Assembly (NCBI GenBank): GCA_013140785.1
Contig: JABFRZ010000585.1
Coordinates: forward strand, 1-21,495
From: Planctomycetota bacterium
GTDB taxonomy: Bacteria > Planctomycetota > UBA1135 > GCA-002686595
Reading direction: 5' to 3'
DNA length: 21,495 nucleotides
Shown here piece by piece: positions 1 through 6,009 of the stretch; the first letter of the stretch is position 1; every line of letters begins with the position of its first letter. The position numbers and the translations under genes were made by a program. The notes below the pieces were generated by a model. That model did not search any database, was not told where the DNA came from, and was given only the letters and a program-made list of their open reading frames with translations.

Positions 1-1062
1 GGACGGGTGCGCGCGGGCGGCGAGCCGCTCGCGGACGCGCAGGTGTTCGCGCATCGCGCGCGCGGCGATGGGAACGCGGAAGACGGCCCGCAAGCCACGA
101 GCTCGTCCACCCAGAGCGACGCGGAAGGGGTCTATGAGCTCGCACTCCCAGGCGCCGGGCGCTACGCGCTGATGCTCCACTCGGGCAACTTCGGCTCGCT
201 CTCCTGGAGCACGACGCTCGACGTCCCGGAGGTCACCGAGTTCGTCTTCGACGTCGCGATCCCGCTCGGGCGCATCTCCGGCCGCGTGACCAATGCCGCC
301 GGAGCGGCGCTGGCCGAGATCTGGGTCCAGGCGGAGCCGGAACGCCACGAGGGCTCCGCGCACGGCGGAGCGCGCACCCAAACAGACGAAGATGGCCGCT
401 ACGAGCTCGCGCTCCCGGCCGGGACTCACGCCGTCTCGGCCGGCGGGGACATGGGCTGGGGCTCGGACGAGGCCGGGAAATACGTCGCGGAGCGCGTGAG
501 CGCGCTGGTCGTGAGCGAGAACGGGCACGTGCGCGGGATCGACTTCGTGCTGAGCGCCGGCGGGACGTTGGCGGGCAGCGTGCGCGCTCCGGACGGCACC
601 CCCGCGCGCTGGGTACAGATCTGGTCGGGCGACGCCGAGCGCGTCCGAACCATCGGCTGGTGTCAAGACAGCGGCAGCTTCCACATCCGCGGCCTCGAGC
701 CCGGCACGCACTGGATCTGCGCCACGTCCCAGGACAACCGCGCCACCAGCGCTGCAACGCGAGTCGAGCTCGAGGCCGGCAAGACCACGCGCGTCGAACT
801 CGAGCTCGTGCCGGCGACGCTCGTGCGCGTCCGCGTGCGCGACGCCGCCGGCGCAGAGGTCGGATGCGAGATCGAGGTGCTCGACGGCGAGACGCGCCGG
901 CAGCCGCTGCACTCGGGCGGAGAGCTCGGCGAGACCCTGGTCGGGCCGCTCGGAGCCGGGCGCTACACGGTGCGGGCGCGGCGCGAGGAGAAGCTCGTCG
1001 AGCTCGCGTTCGAGGTCAGCGCGACGCAGCCGAATCTCGAGCTCGAGCTCGCCTTCGAGTGA
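1..1062 (+). CDS. Carboxypeptidase-regulatory-like repeat protein, 5' end outside window
   Basis: The reading frame is open from the first base, so the start lies upstream; a GTG at 7 is possible but sits inside a repeat unit. The visible part is a chain of beta-sandwich units of the carboxypeptidase regulatory-like (CarboxypepD_reg) type. Each unit opens with a G-R-V or G-S-V step followed by a G-x-P-like turn, and closes with a D-G-x-Y-E-L or G-S-F-H-I strand leading to an L-P-A-G-T-H-like turn. I count about four units, starting near residues 1, 91, 186 and 270. Such domains normally sit in secreted or surface proteins and act as structural or adhesive modules; no catalytic domain is visible here. 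The gene ends in TGA and is convergent with the lipoprotein gene that ends at 1072. The specific role is unknown. Confidence 0.8.
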   Translation, partial: GRVRAGGEPLADAQVFAHRARGDGNAEDGPQATSSSTQSDAEGVYELALPGAGRYALMLHSGNFGSLSWSTTLDVPEVTEFVFDVAIPLGRISGRVTNAAGAALAEIWVQAEPERHEGSAHGGARTQTDEDGRYELALPAGTHAVSAGGDMGWGSDEAGKYVAERVSALVVSENGHVRGIDFVLSAGGTLAGSVRAPDGTPARWVQIWSGDAERVRTIGWCQDSGSFHIRGLEPGTHWICATSQDNRATSAATRVELEAGKTTRVELELVPATLVRVRVRDAAGAEVGCEIEVLDGETRRQPLHSGGELGETLVGPLGAGRYTVRARREEKLVELAFEVSATQPNLELELAFE

Positions 1063-1071
1063 GCGCGGGGC

Positions 1072-1677
1072 TCAATCCTCGCCGTTGCCGTTCTTGCCGT
1101 TGATCCCGCGCGCGTACTCCGCCAGCGGGCCGAGCCCGACCGTGGCGCGCCACTCGTCCACGCGCGCCTCGTCTGCGAGCGTGTGGGGCACGAACCCGCT
1201 CTGGCCTTCAGGCGCCTGCACGAACTGCGTGCCGTAGCGCTGGGGGCGGCCGCGGTGCATGGCCACGCGGTCTTCGAGGTAGGCCAGGTGCTTCGCGCTG
1301 GCCTGGTCCGCGGCGACGGCGACGCGGAGGAGCTCGAGGCAATGCTCCTGGAAGTCCACGTCGTGGTCGGCGTGCTGCACGAGCAGCCACGCGTCGCCCG
1401 CGCCCGCGGCATCGACGCGCGCGATCGTGGGCCAGCCGTGGCGCGCGACGAGGTCCTTCATCCAGGCGGTGTTGGCCTCGTCGGTCGCGCTGAGGCGCTC
1501 GAAGACGGCCATGTCGGGCTCCGCATCGGTCGAGAGCTGGACTCGCAGGGCCTGGTCCTCGGCCACGCGCTGCGCGAGCTCTGAGCGGATCGCGCCCCAA
1601 TCAGGGCTCGCGCCGCTCGCGCGACAGCCAAGGACGAAGAGACCCACGACCAACGAGAGTGCGGACAAGGCGCGCAT
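1072..1677 (-). CDS. Putative lipoprotein, DUF6624-like
   Basis: A 201-residue protein. The chosen ATG at 1677 gives a hydrophobic signal sequence ending in a V-L-G-C lipobox, so the mature protein is probably lipid-anchored at about Cys18. The frame continues upstream without an obvious second start because of the GC-rich shadow frame. The C-terminal half contains the segment R-P-Q-R-Y-G-T-Q-F, which resembles the hallmark of the uncharacterised DUF6624 family; I assign it from memory of that motif. Conserved-looking His and Asp residues (H-A-D-H-D-V-D-F near residue 104) could bind metal, but no activity is known. It starts 8 bp after the rhodanese gene on the same strand, so the two are very likely co-transcribed. 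Confidence 0.72.
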   Translation of the reverse strand: MRALSALSLVVGLFVLGCRASGASPDWGAIRSELAQRVAEDQALRVQLSTDAEPDMAVFERLSATDEANTAWMKDLVARHGWPTIARVDAAGAGDAWLLVQHADHDVDFQEHCLELLRVAVAADQASAKHLAYLEDRVAMHRGRPQRYGTQFVQAPEGQSGFVPHTLADEARVDEWRATVGLGPLAEYARGINGKNGNGED

Positions 1678-1685
1678 GGGTAGGC

Positions 1686-2129
1686 CTACTTCGGCGCGGC
1701 CACGGCCTCGAGCTCGCGCCACGTGCGTCCGGGCAGGGCCGCGCGCGTCGAGTCGAAGCCGCACTCGGCCCAGCCGGGCTCGAGCACGTTGCCCGACATG
1801 TCGGTCGCGCCGTGGAAGCCGCCCGACATGTTCACGAGGTGCGCGTAGCCGTGCGCTTCCAGGAGCTCGCACGCGCGCGCCGAGCGCCCGCCCGATTTGC
1901 AGCCGAAGACGATCTTCCGCGCCTTCGGGAAGTGGCGCGTGACGGCCGCAAGAAAGCCCAGGTTGGGTTGCATGCCTCCGGCCCGCATGAAGAGCAACGG
2001 GATGTTGTAGGAACCCGGGACGTGGCCCTGCTCGAACTCCTGCGTCGAGCGCACGTCGATGTAGACCCACTCCGGATCGGTGGCGAGGAGCTGCTGGACG
2101 CCGGCGGGGTCGTGAGTCTGGTAGGTCAT
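1686..2129 (-). CDS. Single-domain rhodanese-like protein
   Basis: A 147-residue rhodanese fold. It has the V-Y-I-D-V-R-S strand near residue 22, the E-F-x-x-G-H-V-P-G-S-Y-N-I-P segment near 31-44, and an active-site loop C-K-S-G-G-R-S beginning at Cys77. That cysteine would carry a persulfide, so sulfurtransferase or sulfur-carrier activity is plausible; the donor and acceptor cannot be told. There is no signal peptide, so it is probably cytoplasmic. Start ATG at 2129 was chosen because the family homology begins immediately there and the upstream frame is non-homologous. It lies between a putative selenoprotein peroxiredoxin (128 bp upstream) and a lipoprotein (8 bp downstream), all on the minus strand. 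A thiol-redox or sulfur-transfer context is inferred. Confidence 0.9.
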   Translation of the reverse strand: MTYQTHDPAGVQQLLATDPEWVYIDVRSTQEFEQGHVPGSYNIPLLFMRAGGMQPNLGFLAAVTRHFPKARKIVFGCKSGGRSARACELLEAHGYAHLVNMSGGFHGATDMSGNVLEPGWAECGFDSTRAALPGRTWRELEAVAAPK

Positions 2130-2257
2130 CGCTCTGTTGCTGGTCTGTGCGGCTGTGGGCCGGATTCTACGAGAAGCGCCGGCGGGAGGCGGACCAAGCT
2201 CGCGCCTGGGTAGTGGGTCAGTCTGAGCCATGGCCGAGCACAGCCCGGCTCCCACGC

Positions 2258-2830
2258 TCAGCGGCGCACCAGCGTCGAGAACTCCGAGGCCACCGCCAGC
2301 AGATTGTCCGCCGCCGGCAGGTCGCCCGCGTGCTCGCCGCGGTAGAGCCACAAGATCCGCCCGCCGCGCGCGACCAGCGCCGCTCCCGGCAAGAGCAGCG
2401 CGTCGCTGTGCTTCGCGAAGGTCCGGCGCCAGTCTTGCTTGAAACCCTTCTTGGCCGCCTGCGAGCGTCGCTTGTGGAGGTCGAGCGAGGTGAGCAGCCG
2501 CCAGACGCTCATGCGCCCGAGCCCCATGGCCTCGTAGCTCTCGTGCCGCGGGTCGGCGATACAGGCGAGCTCGGCGCCGCACACGCTGCGCAGGTCCGCA
2601 GGCCGGGCCTGGACGATGCAAGCGAGCGCGACGCCGCGCTCGGCGAGCTTGGGCTGGTTCTCGCGCAACTGCGCGAGGGCTTCCTTGAAGAACAGTCACC
2701 CACAGTGGCGCAGCCACAGGAACAGGGCCGGGCCCTCCGACCACAGGTCGGAGAAGCGGGCGGTGGATCCGCCCGGGCGGGTGTACTCGAAGTCCGGTGC
2801 GCGGCTGCCGACCTTCCAGGAGAAGACCAT
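2258..2830 (-). CDS. Peroxiredoxin-like (PRXL2/SelU- or SelL-like) putative selenoprotein with in-frame TGA
   Basis: Read through the TGA at 2696-2698, this frame gives a 190-residue thioredoxin-fold protein of the AhpC/TSA peroxiredoxin-like type. The N-terminus has V-G-S-R-A-P-D-F, then strand F-L-W-L-R-H-C-G, then the TGA (residue 45), then L-F-F-K-E-A-L-A-Q-L. Family members usually read R-H-x-G-C-x-x-C-x-E at this place, so TGA replaces the catalytic Cys and Phe48 replaces the second Cys. C43, two residues before, could act as resolving thiol. Both halves match the family (A-C-I-A-D-P and Y-E-A-M-G-L downstream), and a SECIS-like hairpin follows. Start ATG at 2830 fits family length; ATG at 2893 with GGAG nearby is an alternative. 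If Sec is not inserted, the gene is a pseudogene. Divergent from the yciB-like gene. Confidence 0.75.
2660..2677 (-). promoter_or_regulatory. Candidate bacterial SECIS hairpin
   Basis: On the minus strand this 18-nt stretch is a perfect inverted repeat, CTCGCGC-AGTT-GCGCGAG: a 7-bp GC-rich stem with a four-base loop whose second base is G. The loop begins 25 nt after the in-frame TGA at 2696-2698. The published bacterial SECIS model asks for a short stem, a small apical loop with G in the first two positions and a spacing of roughly 16-37 nt, all of which are met. GC-rich Leu-Arg-Glu codons could produce part of this pairing by chance. Confidence 0.65.
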
Positions 2831-2936
2831 GGTGCGTGAACGGGGTGAGCTCTTCCTGCCATAGAGTAGCGCGACTTTCCCGATCGGTGACATGGACTCC
2901 GGCACCCCCGCACCCGCGCCCTCCCGGCTCTAGCCG

Positions 2937-3464
2937 GTGCTCGACTTCGGACCGCTGCTCGCGTTTTTCCTGGTCAACGCGAAGTGGGGCCTGCTGCCGG
3001 CGACCGCGGCGCTCGTACCGCTCTCGGTGGTGGCGCTGCTCGCTTCCTGGAAGCTCGAGGGCCAGGTCTCGCGCATCGCGCTCTACGGCACCGTCGCGGT
3101 GGTCGTCTTCGGAGGGGTGACCCTCGCCCTGCGGGACGAGACGTTCATCAAGGTCAAGCTGACCGTGATCAACGCCTTGCTCGGAGGCGTGCTGGCGGTC
3201 GGCCTCGTGCGCGGGAAGTCGCTGCTCGAGGGCCTGCTCGGCAAGGACCTGCGCATGACCGCGGCCGGCTGGCGCCTCCTGACCCTGCGCTTCGCTCTGT
3301 TCTTCTTCTTCTTGGCGGGCCTGAACGAGGTCCTGCGGCGCGTGCTCTCGACCGACGCCTGGGTGAAGTTCAAGGTCTTCGGCGTGATCGGCACGACCTT
3401 CGTGTTCATGCTGCTGCAAGCGCCGCTGCTGAAGAAGCACGCGCTGGAGGAACGCAAGGAGTAG
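2937..3464 (+). CDS. yciB: YciB/IspA-family inner membrane septation protein
   Basis: A 175-residue polytopic membrane protein, close to the usual length of YciB. Family features are visible: L-L-A-F-F-L-V-N-A-K-W-G at the N-terminus, the G-G-V-T-L-A-L-R-D-E-T-F-I-K-V-K segment near residues 58-73, and a C-terminal W-V-K-F-K-V-F-G pattern near 141. About five hydrophobic helices are seen. YciB proteins are linked to envelope synthesis and septation; the mechanism is unsettled. The start is GTG at 2937: an in-frame TAG six bases upstream excludes anything earlier. A GC-rich hairpin (stem GCCCGC/GCGGGC, 3464-3478) overlaps the stop codon but has no T-run. The gene is divergent from the selenoprotein candidate, and an EamA-type transporter follows 95 bp later. 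Confidence 0.88.
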   Translation: MLDFGPLLAFFLVNAKWGLLPATAALVPLSVVALLASWKLEGQVSRIALYGTVAVVVFGGVTLALRDETFIKVKLTVINALLGGVLAVGLVRGKSLLEGLLGKDLRMTAAGWRLLTLRFALFFFFLAGLNEVLRRVLSTDAWVKFKVFGVIGTTFVFMLLQAPLLKKHALEERKE

Positions 3465-3559
3465 CCCGCGCCGCGGGCGCATCAGCGCGGGTGTGTCCGT
3501 ACTGCCCCCGGCTTGTGCGCGCGGCCGCGCGCGACCCCTATCCTCGCTCCGAGTCGCGC

Positions 3560-4489
3560 GTGTCGAGCCCCCATCCGAGTCCCCTCAAGGCCTTCCTGCT
3601 CACGGCGCTCCTGTGCCTGATCTGGGGCAGCACGTGGGTCGTCATCAAGAGCGGGCTCGAGGACCTGCCCACGTTAGGCTCGGCGGCGGCGCGCTTCACG
3701 CTGGCGGCGCTGTGTATGAGCGGGCTGTGCGCGCTCTTCGCGGCGCGCGAGGGCGGGGCGCGGCCGGGGCTCGCGCTCACGCTCGTGCTCGGCAGCCTCA
3801 ACTTCGCCGGCTCCTACGGGATCGTGTACTGGACCGAGTCGAAGCTGCCCTCGGCGCTGGTGAGCGTCCTGTGGGCCGTCTACCCGCTGCTGCAGGCGAT
3901 CGTCGGGCACGTCTTCTTGCCGAGCGAGCGGGTGGCGCGCGCGCAGGTGCTCGGCTTCGGCCTGGGCTTCCTGGGCGTGGCGGCGCTGTTCGCGACCGAC
4001 CTGCGCGGGCTCGGGCCCGCAGCGCTCCCGGCCGGCGCGGTGCTGCTCCTCTCGCCGCTGATCTCGGCCATCGGCACGACCTACGTGAAGAAGCACGGCG
4101 GCGGGACGAGCTCGATGCTCCTCAACCGCAACGCCATGTTCGTCGGCGCGGCGCTCTTGTGGATCGTGGCATTCGCGAGCGAGCGCGGGGTTCCGTTCCA
4201 CTGGACCGGCGCGGCGTTGTTCTCGCTCGCGTACCTCGCCGTGTTCGGCACGGTGGTCGCCTTCGGGCTGTACTTCTGGCTCTTGCGCCACTCGCCGGCG
4301 AACCGCCTGAGCGTGATCGCCTACGTGACCCCGGCGGTTGCGCTCGTGCTCGGCCTCGTCGTACGCCAAGAGCCCGTCGGGCCGTGGACGCTGGCGGGGC
4401 TCGGGTTGATCCTCTTGGGCGTATGGCTCGTGCACCGCAGCGGCCTGAGCCGCGCCCCAGCCGTCGCGCGCCCGCCAGCGAATTCCTGA
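3560..4489 (+). CDS. EamA-type (DMT superfamily) transporter
   Basis: A 309-residue membrane protein with about ten hydrophobic segments arranged as two similar halves, as in the drug/metabolite transporter superfamily. Diagnostic pieces are L-I-W-G-S-T-W-V-V-I-K in the first helix (about residues 19-29), A-A-A-R-F in helix two, and the second-repeat ending P-V-G-P-W-T-L-A-G-L-G-L-I-L-L-G-V. These proteins export small metabolites such as amino acids or nucleosides, but the substrate cannot be read from sequence. Start GTG at 3560 gives V-S-S-P-H-P-S-P-L-K before the first helix; the long frame continues upstream only as a shadow over yciB. Gap to yciB is 95 bp and to the sulfatase 62 bp, so a shared transcript is possible. 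Confidence 0.9.
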   Translation: MSSPHPSPLKAFLLTALLCLIWGSTWVVIKSGLEDLPTLGSAAARFTLAALCMSGLCALFAAREGGARPGLALTLVLGSLNFAGSYGIVYWTESKLPSALVSVLWAVYPLLQAIVGHVFLPSERVARAQVLGFGLGFLGVAALFATDLRGLGPAALPAGAVLLLSPLISAIGTTYVKKHGGGTSSMLLNRNAMFVGAALLWIVAFASERGVPFHWTGAALFSLAYLAVFGTVVAFGLYFWLLRHSPANRLSVIAYVTPAVALVLGLVVRQEPVGPWTLAGLGLILLGVWLVHRSGLSRAPAVARPPANS

Positions 4490-4551
4490 GCAACGCGTGA
4501 CTCGCCTGACCCAGTGGCCGAGGCTTGTCGCTCGGACTCGCTGGCGTTACA

Positions 4552-5985
4552 ATGCGACTTTCTAGTCGGCGAGCCATGTTTCCCAACCACCGAGGCCGGA
4601 ATGCCTTCTTCAGAGGCCTCTCGGCCTGGGCTCTGGCCCTCGGCCCCGGAGCGACCCCGCTGGGCGCCGCGCAATCCGACGCGGGCAGCGTGCTGGTCGT
4701 ACTGGCGGACGACCTCGGCATCGACGCGCTCTCGTCCTATGGCCTCGACCCAACGGTCCCGAGCGACCTGACCCCCAATCTCAGTGCACTGGCGAGCCAA
4801 GGCATCCGCTTCGAGAACGCCTGGAGCGCCCCCAAGTGCTCCCCGGCGCGCGCCGCGCTGCACACGGGTCGCGCGGCCTTCCGGACGGGCATCGGAAACG
4901 TGATCGAGGCCGGCATGCACAGCCTGCCGACGAGCGAGACGACCTTGCCCGAGATGCTCGCCTTGCGCGCGCCCGTGCCCTACTCGACCGGCTACTTCGG
5001 CAAGTGGCACCTCGAGCGCACGGGCACGAACCAGTTCTGTGCCCCTTCGAGCCTGCACGGGTACGAGCACTTCGCCGGCACGCTGTTCCAGGTGCCACCG
5101 CAGCCTGGGTACTGCGACTGGCGCGTGGGCGCCTGCGATGGAGCCGTCGGGACGAACACGCGCAGCCTCGAGTACATGCCCGCGCGGATCTTCGACCTCG
5201 CCTCGACCTGGATCGGCACGCGCACCGAGCGCTGGTTCTGCGTGCTCGCGCCGCAGGCACCCTACGAGCTCTTGCACACGCCGCCGCTCAACCTGCAGTC
5301 CATCCGCAACGGACCGGGCTGCACGAGCTGCGCGCCCGGCACGCGCGCCTGCTTCGACGCCGCGCTGCAGGCGCTCGACAGGAAGCTCGGCCAGCTGCTG
5401 GCGAACCTCGGCCCGGACTGGGAGCAGCGCGTCACGCTGATCTTCACGGCCGACAACGGAACGCCCGGTTCGGTCAATCGCTACTGGCCGACGGGCCACG
5501 CGAAGCTGACGCTGTTCGAGGGCGGCGTGCGCGTCCCTTTCCTGGTCGCGGGGCGGAGCGTCCCCGCCGCGCGCCGCGGGAGCGTCTCGAGCGCCCTGGT
5601 CTCGATCAGCGACGTCTACCGCACCGTCGCGCGCTTGGCGGGCGTGACCACGCTCCCGGCCGGCACGGCCCAGGACTCCTTCGACCTCGGCCCGCTGCTC
5701 GAAGCCCCGCCGCGCGCGAACGGACGCACGCACCTGTGGGCCGAGTCGTTCGGTCGCAACGCTCCCGCTCCGCCCTACGCGGTTCACAAGGTCGCCATCC
5801 GCGACGCGCGCTACAAGCTCATCTACAACTGGAGCGAGCAGCGCCCGCTCTTCCTGTTCGACCTGGCGCGCGACCCGCGCGAGCTCACGAACCTGCTGAA
5901 GCCGGTGGCCCCGGCCCCGGGCACGCCGGCCAGCACCGCGCTCGAGGATCTGATGGGTCGGATCCGCGCCTCGCTGGGCCCGTGA
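4552..5985 (+). CDS. Secreted sulfatase (type I, formylglycine-dependent)
   Basis: A 477-residue alkaline-phosphatase-fold sulfatase. With ATG at 4552, the N-terminus has paired arginines and a hydrophobic stretch to about residue 40, suggesting export. Metal-binding D53-D54 lie in L-A-D-D-L-G. The modification motif C-S-P-A-R at 96-100 is canonical, so C96 is the presumed formylglycine. Then come F-G-K-W-H-L (K151, H153), T-A-D-N-G (D301, N302) and K318 before F-E-G-G-V-R-V-P-F. All expected catalytic ligands are present, so it should be active if a maturase exists elsewhere. Cys-rich segments near 188-195 and 257-267 suggest disulfides, again fitting export. Alternative starts are TTG 4525 and ATG 4576; none has a strong ribosome site. 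The sulfated substrate is unknown. It ends 24 bp from the convergent flavoenzyme gene. Confidence 0.92.
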   Translation: MRLSSRRAMFPNHRGRNAFFRGLSAWALALGPGATPLGAAQSDAGSVLVVLADDLGIDALSSYGLDPTVPSDLTPNLSALASQGIRFENAWSAPKCSPARAALHTGRAAFRTGIGNVIEAGMHSLPTSETTLPEMLALRAPVPYSTGYFGKWHLERTGTNQFCAPSSLHGYEHFAGTLFQVPPQPGYCDWRVGACDGAVGTNTRSLEYMPARIFDLASTWIGTRTERWFCVLAPQAPYELLHTPPLNLQSIRNGPGCTSCAPGTRACFDAALQALDRKLGQLLANLGPDWEQRVTLIFTADNGTPGSVNRYWPTGHAKLTLFEGGVRVPFLVAGRSVPAARRGSVSSALVSISDVYRTVARLAGVTTLPAGTAQDSFDLGPLLEAPPRANGRTHLWAESFGRNAPAPPYAVHKVAIRDARYKLIYNWSEQRPLFLFDLARDPRELTNLLKPVAPAPGTPASTALEDLMGRIRASLGP

Positions 5986-6009
5986 GCACAGCGGCGGGCT
6001 GCGCCGACC

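Noticed and set aside
2258..2668. A separate 136-residue protein starting at TTG 2668
   Set aside because: It begins in the middle of a conserved helix of the peroxiredoxin-like fold and lacks the active site; the upstream in-frame sequence before the TGA supplies the missing N-terminus.
1686..3482. 598-codon minus-strand frame running through the rhodanese, the peroxiredoxin-like gene and yciB
   Set aside because: Only the last 147 codons resemble a protein family (rhodanese); the rest is antisense or out-of-frame to better genes, so the start was moved to 2129.
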